DNA from: Morganella sibonii
Lineage (GTDB): Bacteria; Pseudomonadota; Gammaproteobacteria; Enterobacterales; Enterobacteriaceae
Assembly: GCF_040560245.1 (NCBI RefSeq)
Contig: NZ_JAKMWP010000007.1
Direction: 5' to 3' (one strand)
DNA length: 64,000 bases
Below are positions 52,697 through 62,584 of the stretch, piece by piece. Numbering within the stretch: position 1 is the first letter of the stretch; each line of letters begins with the position of its first letter. A program made the position numbers and the translations under genes. The notes under the pieces were generated by a model. It was given only the letters and a program-made list of their open reading frames with translations. It was not told the origin of the DNA and did not search any database.

Positions 52697-54775
52697 TTAC
52701 TGTGCATTTTTGGCTTTGGAACGTGAAACACGGGCTTCGCCAATCAAAAAGTCGAACAGGAAAATAATCGCCAGCATCACGACGATCAGGATTGAGCCAT
52801 AGGCAATCGCCACACCGTACTCGCCGTCTTCCACGCGGTTCAGAATATAGGCGGTGGCCACACGGGTATCCGGTGTCACGAGGAACACAATGGCACTGAC
52901 CGTGGTGATGGCGCGGACAAAGCTGTAAATCAGCGCAGACAGGATCGCCGGACGCAGCAGCGGCAGCAGGATGTGGAAAATCGTCCGCATTGAACCGGCA
53001 CGCAGGCTGAGTGACGCCTCGTCGAGAGATTTGTCGATTTGTCCCAGACCGGCGATACCGGCGCGGATACCGACCGGCACATTTCGCATCGTCATGGAGA
53101 TAATCACGATTGCCGCGGTTCCGGTTAAATAGAACGGGGAATCGTTAAAGGCGAGGATGTAAGACACACCCGCCACCGTACCCGGCACTGCGAAGCAGAG
53201 CATCGTGGTAAATTCGATGGTCTTTTTGCCGCGGAATTCCTGGCGCACCACAATGTAGGCGATCAGCAGACCGAGCACGGCAGTGATCGGTGCGGCGATC
53301 CCGGCGTAGAGCAGGGTGTCGAGCAGTGAAGGCCATGCGCCGTCATTCATGCCCTGACCGAACAGCTTGATAAAGTTATCCAGGGTTAAGGTGTAATCCA
53401 CGCCCCAGTTCACGGTGAAACTGCCGTAGAAAATACTGCCGTACAGCACCAGGTTGAAGATGACCCAGATAGCGAGGAACGTGGTGACAAAAGCGACCAG
53501 TGCGGCAGGCAGCGGCTGGACATCCCCGCGGTACGATTTACCGGATACCGTGACATAAGAGCGTTTACCGATCCACATATACTGCACACAGAACACCAGC
53601 AGCGAGAAGACCAGCAGGGAAGCGCCGAGGGTACTGGCGGCCTGATAATCGAGCTGGGAACCGGTGATATAGAAATAGATCTGGGTGGCGAGCACGTCAA
53701 AGTTACCGCCGAGTACCAGCGGGTTACTGAAGTCTGCCAGGGATTGCACAATCACGATCAGGAATGCGTTAGCCAGCGCCGGTTTCAGCAGCGGCATAAA
53801 GACATTGAAAAACGTCTGGAAGCGGTTGGCGCGCAGGGTGTAAGACGCTTCTTCCAGCGACGGGTGAATGGTTTTGATGGCACCGTCGAGGATCATAAAG
53901 GACATCGGGGTAAAGGCGAGCACCTGTGCCAGCCAGATCCCGGTAAAGCCGTACAGCCAGTTGGTGTTTTCCAGCCCCGCATAGGCAGCGAGGAATTCGG
54001 TCACATAACCGGAACGCCCCATCATCAGGGTGACACCCAGGCCGACAATAAACGGCGGAGTGACAATCGGCAGGATGGAGAACACGCGGCCGATAACCGC
54101 CGAGCGTTTTGCGATACGGCTGGTATAAATCGCCAGAATCAGTCCGAAGAACGTACAGCCCGCACCCACCGCCAGCGAAAGCATCACGGAGTTCCAGATG
54201 ACCTGCACAATATGGGATTGTGTGAGAATCGACACAAACGCAAACGGTGCAAAATCCCCGTTATTGTCGGTGAACATCGGAATAAAAATCGCGACACTCG
54301 GGAACACAATAAACAGCGCAATCAGCCCGACCACCGCAATCAGCGAGCCGATAACAAACTGGTCACCGCCCAGCCATTCCAGGCGCTTAAGTGCGAGGGT
54401 CATAATCATGCCGAGCGAGATAAACAGCACGATAGCAGAATAGCCCAGGCCTTTTCCTTCCCATACAGCGCTGACAACCGCCACCACCGCCGTCAGAACG
54501 GCGACAGCGATATCAGTATAGTGGCGTCCCCGCTGGTCGCGGGATGCCGGCGTCAGCGAACGGAAAAACAGCACTGACGGCAGAAGATACCAGAGCCAGC
54601 TGACATTCAGCCCGTTCCAGCCGTAAGCGGCAAAAATTTCATCTGGTGTGGAGTCGGTTAAACCATAATCCAGGCTCCAGGACGGCAGCAGGGCAAAGCC
54701 CAGCCACGCGATCAGCAGCCATAAGAAGATGGAATCCCGTCCCTGTTTTGAAGGCAGAGTCAGGGTTTCAGACAT
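52697..54775 (-). CDS. afuB: ABC transporter permease AfuB (fused two-domain)
   Basis: A 692-residue inner-membrane protein with two homologous permease halves, as is normal for AfuB/FbpB; each carries the E-E-A-S-Y-T-L-R-A or D-E-A-S-L-S-L-R-A coupling loop that docks on the ATPase. Start at ATG 54775 behind GGGAG; an ATG at 54823 would add 16 residues. Lies between afuA and afuC. Confidence 0.88.
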   Translation of the reverse strand: MSETLTLPSKQGRDSIFLWLLIAWLGFALLPSWSLDYGLTDSTPDEIFAAYGWNGLNVSWLWYLLPSVLFFRSLTPASRDQRGRHYTDIAVAVLTAVVAVVSAVWEGKGLGYSAIVLFISLGMIMTLALKRLEWLGGDQFVIGSLIAVVGLIALFIVFPSVAIFIPMFTDNNGDFAPFAFVSILTQSHIVQVIWNSVMLSLAVGAGCTFFGLILAIYTSRIAKRSAVIGRVFSILPIVTPPFIVGLGVTLMMGRSGYVTEFLAAYAGLENTNWLYGFTGIWLAQVLAFTPMSFMILDGAIKTIHPSLEEASYTLRANRFQTFFNVFMPLLKPALANAFLIVIVQSLADFSNPLVLGGNFDVLATQIYFYITGSQLDYQAASTLGASLLVFSLLVFCVQYMWIGKRSYVTVSGKSYRGDVQPLPAALVAFVTTFLAIWVIFNLVLYGSIFYGSFTVNWGVDYTLTLDNFIKLFGQGMNDGAWPSLLDTLLYAGIAAPITAVLGLLIAYIVVRQEFRGKKTIEFTTMLCFAVPGTVAGVSYILAFNDSPFYLTGTAAIVIISMTMRNVPVGIRAGIAGLGQIDKSLDEASLSLRAGSMRTIFHILLPLLRPAILSALIYSFVRAITTVSAIVFLVTPDTRVATAYILNRVEDGEYGVAIAYGSILIVVMLAIIFLFDFLIGEARVSRSKAKNAQ

Positions 54776-54880
54776 TAAAGAATCTCCCTTGCCGTTCTCA
54801 CTCAGCTGAATGAGACAAGACAATATAATTATTATAATAAAAACAAGACCGCGCGGCAGAACACCGCGCGGCGGACAACA

Positions 54881-55912
54881 TTATTTACTCATTTTGACTT
54901 CAGTGACCCACTTGTTGATCAGATTCTTACGGGTATCTGCATCGCCGTATTTATCCATATCGTAGTTGATCAGTTTCAGATCAGAGAGTTTCAGTGACAT
55001 CGGTGAGGATTCCGCCGTGGTATTGGTCAGGATCTGGTAAGATTTACCCTCTTTCCAGCTGATTTCCTGGGCTTCTTTGGACAGTACGAAATCCACGAAC
55101 AGTTTGGCGTTGTCCATGTTACGGGCATTTTTCAGGATACTGATGCCGCCGATCTCATAACCGGTGCCTTCACACGGTGAAATTAACTCCAGCGGTGCGC
55201 CGTTTTCCACTTCCAGAGAATAGTCGTGCAGGAAACCGATACCGATAGCGGATTCACCACGGGCGGCGTTACGCGCCGGGGCAATACCGGATTTGGTGTA
55301 CTGGGAGATATTGCTGTTGAGTTTTTTCAGGTAATCGAATGCCTGATCGGTGCCCCACAGCTGGTCAAATGTCGCCAGCGCGGTGTAAGCGGTTCCGGAG
55401 CTCTGCGGATCAGCAATCTGGATTTCGCCTTTATATTCCGGCTTGGTCAGATCTTTCCAGCAGGTAGGGATTGGCAGGCCTTTCTCTTTCAGACGGTCTT
55501 TGTTCACACCGAAACCTAAGATGCCGACATAAACCGCAGAAGAGTAGTTGCCTTTGCGTTTGGCCGGATCACGGAACTGCGGCATGATCTGATCTAAATT
55601 CGGGGATTTGTACGCCTCCAGCAGATCCATCTCACCCGCCTGTGAATGCGGATCTAATGTGCCGCCGTACCAGACGTCAGCCTGCGGGTTGCGTTTTTCT
55701 GCTTCGATTTTGGCCAGGGTGCTGCCGGAACCGTTACGGACAAACGTGGTTTTCACATCATATTTTTTGGCGAAGGCCTGTGTTTCCGCTTCACACATGG
55801 CGTTGGTCGCACTGCAGTAAACCACCAGACGACCGGCGGCATTTGCGGATGTGGTAACAGCGGCCAGTGATAAACCGGCAGCGGCGAGAGCAGAGAGAGT
55901 CTTGAGTTTCAT
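54881..55912 (-). CDS. afuA: Periplasmic substrate-binding protein AfuA
   Basis: A 343-residue extracellular binding protein with a signal peptide (about 1-25, ending A-N-A). V-V-Y-C-S-A-T-N, N-G-S-G-S-T-L-A-K-I-E-A-E and S-S-G-T-A-Y-T-A line the ligand site of the AfuA group. In Actinobacillus and enteric pathogens AfuA binds glucose-6-phosphate and similar phosphorylated sugars rather than iron. Starts 14 bp after uhpC ends, so sensor and transporter genes are one transcription unit or nearly so. Confidence 0.87.
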   Translation of the reverse strand: MKLKTLSALAAAGLSLAAVTTSANAAGRLVVYCSATNAMCEAETQAFAKKYDVKTTFVRNGSGSTLAKIEAEKRNPQADVWYGGTLDPHSQAGEMDLLEAYKSPNLDQIMPQFRDPAKRKGNYSSAVYVGILGFGVNKDRLKEKGLPIPTCWKDLTKPEYKGEIQIADPQSSGTAYTALATFDQLWGTDQAFDYLKKLNSNISQYTKSGIAPARNAARGESAIGIGFLHDYSLEVENGAPLELISPCEGTGYEIGGISILKNARNMDNAKLFVDFVLSKEAQEISWKEGKSYQILTNTTAESSPMSLKLSDLKLINYDMDKYGDADTRKNLINKWVTEVKMSK

Positions 55913-55926
55913 TATAAGTTTATTCC

Positions 55927-57258
55927 TTATTGTAGGGTTCTGTCACCGGAGAGTGAAACAGAGCCTGCCAGATGTTCCCGCTTGCTGACATTGGCTATCA
56001 GCAGCGGCATCAGCAGTAATCCCGTCAGTGCCGCGGCACTGGTCAGCAGGGTAAACATGCCCTGCCAGCCGTAATGTGCCATGACCTGCGCGAGCGGCCA
56101 CCCGGCCATTGCCGCCCCTAAGTAGGCGTAAAGACCCAGGTAACCCGTTACCGTACCGGCGGCTTTTTTATGGCAATATTCTGTCGCCGCCAGTCCGATT
56201 AACATTTGCGGCCCGAATACAAAGAAGCCGGTACTGAAGAAACACACCGCCAGCAGTCCGTAATGATGAATCGGTATTAACCACAGGGCGCTGACAGCAA
56301 TAAACAGGCCGAGGGAAAACAGCAGAATCATCGGGGCGCGCTGACCACGGAATAAAATATCCGATCCCCAGCCCGCACAGACCGCACCCAGCAAACCACC
56401 CAGTTCAAACAGTGATAGCGTCGCGTTGGCACTGAGCAGATTGCTGCCGTGTGTTTCGGATAACCACAGGTTTCCCCAGTCATTGATCGCCATCCGGATG
56501 AGATAAACGAGAATGTAGGAAAAACCGAGTAACCAGATCATCCGGTTACATAAAATTGTCTCTTTCAGGATCACCCGCATCGGCAGCGGCGGGGATAACT
56601 GTTCCTGACGCAGTTCTGACGGGTCATGCCGCCATTGTCCGACAGACGGTAATCCTTCCTCCTGCGGCGTGCCGTGCAACCGGCCGCACAGCCACAGGCC
56701 GGTGACCATCCCGATAATACCGGGGACTATCAGGGCAGTCTGCCAGCTGTAACGGGTCGCCAGCCAGGCGGTCAGCAGCGGCAGGGTAATGCCGCTGAGG
56801 TTGATGGAGATATTCCATAATCCCCACCAGAAGCCGCGTTCGTTGCGTGAATACCAGTGTGTCAGAATGCGGGCACACGGCGGCCAGCCCCAGCCCTGAA
56901 AAAATCCGTTCAGTGTCCAGACAATCAGCAGAGCGGGGAATGACAGGCACCAGGCAAACACAATATTCAGCACACCGGTCATAAACAGTCCGGCACCCAT
57001 AAACCAGCGGTAACCGGTGATATCATGGAAAATCCCTGATACAAATTTTGACAGACCGTAGCTCAGATAAAACGCGGTCGCTATCAGACCGATATCACTT
57101 TTATCGAGATGCAGTTCGGTCTGCATCACCGGCATCACAAAGTTGAAGCTCTTCCGGGTCAGATAAAACGTGGCGTAACCGATTATCATCGATAGCATCA
57201 GTTTGTTGCGCCAGAATTGATAGGTTTTATCCATGGTTTCGGTCTGTTTTCCGGCCAT
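55927..57258 (-). CDS. uhpC: Hexose-phosphate sensor UhpC (MFS type)
   Basis: A 443-residue, 12-helix protein of the organophosphate:phosphate antiporter family. Y-L-T-R-K-S-F-N-F-V-M-P and N-G-F-F-Q-G-W-G-W-P-P-C-A are the marks of the UhpC/UhpT/GlpT group. UhpC works mainly as the sugar-phosphate receptor that activates UhpB. The start is put at ATG 57258; the frame extends upstream only through a non-standard codon. No uhpT follows; afuA comes next instead. Confidence 0.88.
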   Translation of the reverse strand: MAGKQTETMDKTYQFWRNKLMLSMIIGYATFYLTRKSFNFVMPVMQTELHLDKSDIGLIATAFYLSYGLSKFVSGIFHDITGYRWFMGAGLFMTGVLNIVFAWCLSFPALLIVWTLNGFFQGWGWPPCARILTHWYSRNERGFWWGLWNISINLSGITLPLLTAWLATRYSWQTALIVPGIIGMVTGLWLCGRLHGTPQEEGLPSVGQWRHDPSELRQEQLSPPLPMRVILKETILCNRMIWLLGFSYILVYLIRMAINDWGNLWLSETHGSNLLSANATLSLFELGGLLGAVCAGWGSDILFRGQRAPMILLFSLGLFIAVSALWLIPIHHYGLLAVCFFSTGFFVFGPQMLIGLAATEYCHKKAAGTVTGYLGLYAYLGAAMAGWPLAQVMAHYGWQGMFTLLTSAAALTGLLLMPLLIANVSKREHLAGSVSLSGDRTLQ

Positions 57259-57344
57259 TATGTTATTTTCCGTTCCGGCTGCAAATGTAATCAATCTGTC
57301 AACAAAAAGGATGAGAGAAGGTAGTAGATGACTAAGAATAAGTC

Positions 57345-58892
57345 TTAGTTTTCGTGATTTTCATCAGAAAATGTGGGCAGGTTAACAATAATCCGGGTTC
57401 CGCCGGCGGTGGTCAGTGTCCAGTCACCGCCGAGCGCGCGGACCCGCTCCTCAATACCGCGCAGACCAAAGCCGCCGCGGCGTTTGCTCTCCGGGATACC
57501 GATGCCGTTATCAGAGACATGAAGCTGTATCGTGTCACGTTGCTGTTTCAGGATGATGAGGATATGGGTGGCACCGGCATGCTTACTGATATTATTTAAC
57601 AATTCCTGCACCAGCCGGTACAGAGTGAACAGCACCGTTTCATTTTCCGGCTGTTGTTCCAGTTCGTAATGAAACTCACACTGAATACCGTTTTCGCCGA
57701 AAGCAAATTCAGCGATCAGATGGCGCAGTGCATTTTCGAGAGACATTTCACTGAGCACCGGCGGGCGCAGTTCACGCAGCAGCTGGCGGGTGGACTGGTG
57801 AATTTTCTGTGCCAGGTCATTGATTTGTGCTGCCGCACGGCTGCTTTGCGGATCTGGTGCGGTTTTTCTGACCAGCATCGACTGGATCTGAATTGCCGTG
57901 ATGTTCTGGCCGATTTCATCATGCAGCTCACGGGCAATGGCTTTTTTGACATCCTCTTCCGTGTGTACCAGTTGCTGCATCAGATCCCGCCGTGCCTGTA
58001 ACTCCTGCTCCAGCCGTTCGCGGTAGCGCTGTAAATTACGTGACAACTGCTGCTGACGGCTGATGGCAATCCCGAGGCCGATACCAATCAGCGCCTGGGT
58101 GCTCATAAACATCTGTAGTTCCTGCAAATCAGCAAATGCGCCGTTAAACTGGCGGGCAAAGGTGATAATCAGACTGCCGAGCAGAGCGGAGAGCACACCG
58201 CCCTGCCAGCCGTAGCGGTATGCCATAAAGACATTGGGGATAAAGACCAGCAGCACCAGCAGGCGCTCAATTTCCGGGGTAAAAAAGATCTGGGCGCTGA
58301 GCCCGGCCAGGCAGAACAGAAAACACCACATCAGTAATGAGGTGCGCAGCTGCGGATCAGGTGTGCCGTAATCCAGGATCAGGCGGAAATGCTGTTCATG
58401 GAGGTATTCATAGATCAGATAGACGAACGGGGTCAGCAGAATACCGCCGGTCAGCGTGGTGAGGAAAATCTGGCTGACACTCAGCGGGGTCAGCAGGCTG
58501 AACACCAGGGTATGCAGCAGACTGTTGATACCGACACCGGCGATCAGCAGTAACAGCCGCTGCCAGTAAAGGGTGTAGCGCCACCAGGTGGTCTGGATAA
58601 TAAAGGCGCTGATAAGGCTCAGCAGCGGCGACAACAGGATCACCGGCTGCGACAGTAACTGTTCCTGCGCCAGCCAGATATTCAGCAGCAGCTCCGCCAG
58701 CAACAGGGTCGGCCAGAAACGCCGCCACAGCAGGATCATCAGCGCCAGCCGTAAGCCTTCCGGCAGAAAAAACGCAGATAACACACTGTTCTGACTGAGA
58801 TAAAAACCGATGATCCACAAACCTATCCAGGTCAGTGAATAGGTAAACAGCAGAAACACCGACTGTAACAGCAGACGTGCGCCGCGCCTCAT
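57345..58892 (-). CDS. uhpB: Sensor histidine kinase UhpB
   Basis: A 515-residue kinase: an N-terminal half of about eight helices (MASE1-like), a HisKA_3 box with the phosphorylated His in A-R-E-L-H-D-E-I-G-Q-N, and a C-terminal ATPase with D-N-G-I-G-I-P and G-G-F-G-L-R-G-I-E-E-R. It works with UhpC in the inner membrane and phosphorylates UhpA. Three bases separate it from uhpA. Confidence 0.92.
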   Translation of the reverse strand: MRRGARLLLQSVFLLFTYSLTWIGLWIIGFYLSQNSVLSAFFLPEGLRLALMILLWRRFWPTLLLAELLLNIWLAQEQLLSQPVILLSPLLSLISAFIIQTTWWRYTLYWQRLLLLIAGVGINSLLHTLVFSLLTPLSVSQIFLTTLTGGILLTPFVYLIYEYLHEQHFRLILDYGTPDPQLRTSLLMWCFLFCLAGLSAQIFFTPEIERLLVLLVFIPNVFMAYRYGWQGGVLSALLGSLIITFARQFNGAFADLQELQMFMSTQALIGIGLGIAISRQQQLSRNLQRYRERLEQELQARRDLMQQLVHTEEDVKKAIARELHDEIGQNITAIQIQSMLVRKTAPDPQSSRAAAQINDLAQKIHQSTRQLLRELRPPVLSEMSLENALRHLIAEFAFGENGIQCEFHYELEQQPENETVLFTLYRLVQELLNNISKHAGATHILIILKQQRDTIQLHVSDNGIGIPESKRRGGFGLRGIEERVRALGGDWTLTTAGGTRIIVNLPTFSDENHEN

Positions 58893-58895
58893 GGC

Positions 58896-59525
58896 TTATT
58901 GTCCTGCGATCAGGTGATGCGCCAGGGCAAAATGAACCAGATCAATTGTGCTTTCACACTGAAGTTTACCCAGCACATTGGCGCGGTGGACATGGACGGT
59001 TTTATGGCTGAGCGCCAGTTTATCCGCAATAGCCCGCACACTCATCCCGGCCACCAGCAGATCAAACACCTCACGCTCACGCGGGGTCAGTTCTTCCAGC
59101 GCACGGTTTTCCGGTGGTGACTGGCGCAGCGCGCGCATGGCATCCGCACACAGATAGCAGCCGCCCTGATGCACGGAACGCACCGCCTGCACCAGCTCTT
59201 CCGGGCCGCAGCGCTTGGTGAGATAAGCACCGGCACCGGCATCCAGCGCACTCTGCACAAAGGCGGGGGTATCATAAATACTGAGGATAATGGTACGGAA
59301 CGTGGTTTTGCGCTCCCGCAGGCGGGCGAGCAGCTGTAATCCGTTTTCATCCGGCATGGAAATATCCATGATCACCACATCAATATCCGGACGGCTCAGT
59401 TCAGGCCAGGCTTCCGCGGCACTGGCATATTGTCCGGCGATAGTGATATCCGGCTCCAGTGTCAGGAGCTGAGCGAAACCGGATCGCACAACTATATGGT
59501 CATCGATGAGCACTATTTTTATCAT
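58896..59525 (-). CDS. uhpA: Response regulator UhpA
   Basis: A 209-residue NarL/FixJ-type regulator with an intact receiver (D-D at 8-9, phospho-acceptor Asp in V-V-I-M-D-I-S-M-P-D) and LuxR-type helix-turn-helix (L-T-P-R-E-R-E-V-F, L-S-H-K-T-V-H-V-H-R-A-N). First gene of the six-gene minus-strand cluster. In E. coli it activates uhpT; here its natural target would be the afuABC genes. Confidence 0.92.
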   Translation of the reverse strand: MIKIVLIDDHIVVRSGFAQLLTLEPDITIAGQYASAAEAWPELSRPDIDVVIMDISMPDENGLQLLARLRERKTTFRTIILSIYDTPAFVQSALDAGAGAYLTKRCGPEELVQAVRSVHQGGCYLCADAMRALRQSPPENRALEELTPREREVFDLLVAGMSVRAIADKLALSHKTVHVHRANVLGKLQCESTIDLVHFALAHHLIAGQ

Positions 59526-59669
59526 GTCCGGACAGCGTATTATCAGCAGAGAGGGATCAATTATTGACAGAGGTTATATCAATATAGCGGGTGATAATCG
59601 AGGATATTCATACAGAAATCCGCTCTCCGGCTGTTTTTTTACCGCTTAACCGATTCGGTTGCAGGGAAA

Positions 59670-60014
59670 TTATTTCACATAAGCAAGCAACGGCAGTGAA
59701 TCACGTGCCAGTGCGGTGCATTTGTAGTTTTCCGGCAGCTTTATCTGTTTGATGTCGAAATAGTTCTCTTTATTCATTGCCGCCATCTGCCGGGTATCAT
59801 AATTGCTCATATCCCAGCGGTTACTTTTGGCAAACAGTAAGATCGCTTTTTCGATACGGGAATTCGGCAGATCTTCATAACCGCAATCATTTTTCAGATA
59901 AATAAAAACCGCAGTCAGACCGGCGAGGTCCTCAGCCTGTGACGGCGTCAGCGCTTTCGCGGGCAGGGAAAGCAGCAGGACACAGCTGAATAAAGCGTGA
60001 AAGAATAGTTTCAT
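59670..60014 (-). CDS. yacC: YacC-family exported protein (pilotin-like)
   Basis: A 114-residue periplasmic protein with a signal peptide (about 1-22, ending A-K-A). The body matches YacC: L-T-A-V-F-I-Y-L-K-N-D-C-G-Y-E-D-L-P-N, W-D-M-S-N-Y-D-T and the end C-T-A-L-A-R-D-S-L-P-L-L-A-Y-V-K. Two cysteines probably form one disulfide. Related proteins are type II secretion pilotins. Start at ATG 60014; 23 codons upstream in frame are not typical. Divergent from cueO, as in E. coli. Confidence 0.87.
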   Translation of the reverse strand: MKLFFHALFSCVLLLSLPAKALTPSQAEDLAGLTAVFIYLKNDCGYEDLPNSRIEKAILLFAKSNRWDMSNYDTRQMAAMNKENYFDIKQIKLPENYKCTALARDSLPLLAYVK

Positions 60015-60131
60015 AGTGAGTAGTTTACCGGTATCGCCTGTCAGTTTATGTGAAGATTTTAATAGTTTTGTCGCAGATTGCATCCGCTGACTAAAGTGAT
60101 GTAAAGACCTTATTCCCGCAAAGGTAATACA

Positions 60132-60162
60132 TTGACCTTGCCCTTAGGGCAGGGTTTAGCCT
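60132..60162 (+). promoter_or_regulatory. CueR-type promoter of cueO
   Basis: -35 TTGACC (60132-60137) and -10 TAGCCT (60157-60162) are 19 bp apart, the long spacing of MerR-family promoters. Between them lies the near-palindrome with arms CCTTGCCC / GGGCAGGG (60136-60154), fitting CueR operators. Copper induction is inferred. Confidence 0.85.
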
Positions 60163-60227
60163 GCGCTATAACAGAACCCAATCATTTTGTCATAGCATAT
60201 CACCACTGATGATAAAGGAAGCATATC

Positions 60228-61835
60228 ATGCAACGACGCGATTTTTTGAAATATAGCGCATTCTTAGGTGCTGCCACGATGCTGCCGGCATGGAGCCGGT
60301 TTGCCTTTGCGGCGCAGGAACGTCCGGCACTCGGCATTCCGCCGCTGTTAACGGCGGATAATGCACAAAAAATCACCCTGAATATTCAGCAGGGGCAGAT
60401 GGTGTTTATTCCCGGAAAAACCACCCAAACCTGGGGATATAACGGCGACCTGCTGGGCCCGGCGCTGAAACTGCGGCGCGGTAAGCCGGTTACGGTGGAT
60501 ATCGTCAATAAATTGCCGGAAGCGACAACCGTCCACTGGCACGGCCTGGAAATCAGTGGTGAACAGGATGGCGGCCCGCAGGCCATTATCGCCCCGGGCA
60601 GTACCCGTACGGTCAGTTTCACGCCGGATCAGCCGGAAGCCACCTGCTGGTTCCACCCGCACACTCACGGCAAAACCGGCCATCAGGTCGCAATGGGACT
60701 GGCCGGACTGGTGCTGATTGAAGATGATAATACCGCATCAACCGGCCTGCCGGGTGAGTGGGGAACGGATGATATCCCGGTGGTCTTGCAGGATAAGCGC
60801 CTGACCGCAGACGGTAAAATTGATTATCAGCTGGATGTGATGTCCGCCGCAGTCGGCTGGTTTGGTGACACCATGCTGACCAACGGTGCGGTTTACCCGC
60901 AGCATATGGCACCGCGCGGCTGGCTGCGCCTGCGTCTGCTCAACGGCTGTAATGCCCGCAGTCTGCGGATGGCGGCCGGTGACGGACGTCCGCTGTATGT
61001 GATCGGCAGTGACGGCGGCCTGCTGGCCGAACCGGTAAAAGTGCAGGAACTGCCGATGCTGCCGGGAGAACGTTTTGAAGTACTGGTGGATACATCAGAC
61101 GGGAAAGTCTTTGATATTGTCACCTTACCGGTACGTCAGATGGGAATGACGCTGGCACCGTTTGATGAGGCGCTGCCGGTGTTGTCCATCCGTCCGACAC
61201 TCGATGCCGCGCGCGGCAAACTGCCGGATGTGCTGGCGGCGATGCCGGCTCTGATCGATACCTCCCGCCTGCCGGTACGTGAATTCCGCCTGATGATGGA
61301 TATGCGCCTTGATATGCAGGGCATGATGATGCTGACCGATAAATACGGCCCGCAGGCGATGGCCGGAATGGGCATGCACGGCAACATGGGCGGCGGCCAT
61401 ATGGGGGGCGGGCATATGGGCGGAATGAAAGGTATGAGCCGCGGTATGCACAATGGCGGCGGTCACTGCGGCTCCGGCGATGTTGATCTGATGAACGCCA
61501 ACAGTATCAACGGTATTCCGTTCTCCATGACGGAAAGCGCATTTGATGTGAGGCAGGGACAGGCGGAGCGCTGGATTATCTCCGGCGTCGGCGACATGAT
61601 GCTGCACCCGTTCCATATCCACGGCACCCGTTTCCGTATTCTCAGTGAGGGCGGACGCACACCTGCGGCACACCGGCAGGGCTGGAAAGATATGGTCAGG
61701 ATCGAGGGCAATGTCAGTGAAGTACTGGTGAAATTTGACCATCCGGCCACTAATGCGCATCCGTTTATGGCGCATTGTCACCTGCTGGAACATGAAGATA
61801 CCGGTATGATGACGGGCTTTACTGTCACGGCCTGA
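60228..61835 (+). CDS. cueO: Multicopper oxidase CueO
   Basis: Periplasmic cuprous oxidase, 535 residues, exported by Tat (R-R-D-F-L-K at the start, signal to about 28). Copper ligands: H-W-H-G, H-P-H-T-H-G, H-P-F-H-I-H-G and H-C-H-L-L-E-H-E-D-T-G-M. The Met/His/Gly-rich insert (about residues 360-410) is well developed and would bind Cu(I). Oxidises Cu(I) and protects against copper. Start at ATG 60228 after AAGGAAG. Confidence 0.95.
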   Translation: MQRRDFLKYSAFLGAATMLPAWSRFAFAAQERPALGIPPLLTADNAQKITLNIQQGQMVFIPGKTTQTWGYNGDLLGPALKLRRGKPVTVDIVNKLPEATTVHWHGLEISGEQDGGPQAIIAPGSTRTVSFTPDQPEATCWFHPHTHGKTGHQVAMGLAGLVLIEDDNTASTGLPGEWGTDDIPVVLQDKRLTADGKIDYQLDVMSAAVGWFGDTMLTNGAVYPQHMAPRGWLRLRLLNGCNARSLRMAAGDGRPLYVIGSDGGLLAEPVKVQELPMLPGERFEVLVDTSDGKVFDIVTLPVRQMGMTLAPFDEALPVLSIRPTLDAARGKLPDVLAAMPALIDTSRLPVREFRLMMDMRLDMQGMMMLTDKYGPQAMAGMGMHGNMGGGHMGGGHMGGMKGMSRGMHNGGGHCGSGDVDLMNANSINGIPFSMTESAFDVRQGQAERWIISGVGDMMLHPFHIHGTRFRILSEGGRTPAAHRQGWKDMVRIEGNVSEVLVKFDHPATNAHPFMAHCHLLEHEDTGMMTGFTVTA

Positions 61836-61986
61836 ATATAAAATTACCCGGTGACAATCCGCGTCAGTCATGGCGCGGATACTGTTTATCTGTCCGTGGT
61901 ATGCTAAACTAACGCGCTTTCTGACCGGTATTAAACCGGGTTTAATGCCGAACCACTGAAACAGCGTACCGTTGACGACAAAAATC

Positions 61987-62526
61987 ATGAAGAAACACAC
62001 CTTAGATACAATGATCTCCGAAGCTGAGATCCAGCAGCGCGTTGCCGATCTCGGCAGCGAAATTTCCGCACACTATCGTCACAGCAACAAAGAGCTGGTC
62101 TTAGTCGGGTTACTGAAAGGATCTTTTATTTTTATGGCTGATCTGTGCCGTAAAATTGATGTTCCTCATGAAGTCGATTTTATGACGGTATCCAGTTACG
62201 GCAGCGGCACCTCGTCCACCCGTGATGTGAAAATTGTCAAAGACCTGGACGAAGATATCCGCGGCAAAGACGTGCTGATCGTGGAAGATATCATTGATTC
62301 CGGCAATACATTACACCGTGTGCGTGACATTCTGTCTCTGCGCGGCCCGAACTCCGTGGCTATCTGCACCCTGCTGGATAAACCGTCCCGCCGTGAGGTG
62401 GATGTTCCGGTTAACTGGGTCGGCTACGCAATTGAAGACAAATTTGTGGTGGGTTACGGCATCGACTACGCCCAGAGCTACCGCCACCTGCCGTATATCG
62501 GTCATGTGACACTGCTGGAAGAGTAA
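61987..62526 (+). CDS. hpt: Hypoxanthine phosphoribosyltransferase
   Basis: Salvages hypoxanthine (and guanine weakly) to IMP using PRPP. 179 residues from ATG 61987 (M-K-K-H-T), matching the E. coli start; the frame upstream is not conserved. PRPP loop V-L-I-V-E-D-I-I-D-S-G-N-T and the C-terminal Y-G-I-D-Y-A-Q-S-Y-R-H-L-P-Y-I-G are intact. In E. coli gcd lies between cueO and hpt; here it is missing. Convergent with can. Confidence 0.95.
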   Translation: MKKHTLDTMISEAEIQQRVADLGSEISAHYRHSNKELVLVGLLKGSFIFMADLCRKIDVPHEVDFMTVSSYGSGTSSTRDVKIVKDLDEDIRGKDVLIVEDIIDSGNTLHRVRDILSLRGPNSVAICTLLDKPSRREVDVPVNWVGYAIEDKFVVGYGIDYAQSYRHLPYIGHVTLLEE

Positions 62527-62545
62527 TTTTTCCGGTTGTGAATAT

Positions 62546-62576
62546 AAAAACGGCACCTGCGGGTGCCGTTTGCTTT
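62546..62576. terminator. Bidirectional terminator between hpt and can
   Basis: Stem AAACGGCACC / GGGTGCCGTT with loop TGC; A-run on the left, T-rich on the right. Confidence 0.85.
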
Positions 62577-62584
62577 TACAGTGA

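Noticed and set aside
61125..62000. 291-codon minus-strand frame opposite cueO
   Set aside because: Histidine-rich only because it is the complement of the Met-rich cueO insert; cueO has all family motifs.
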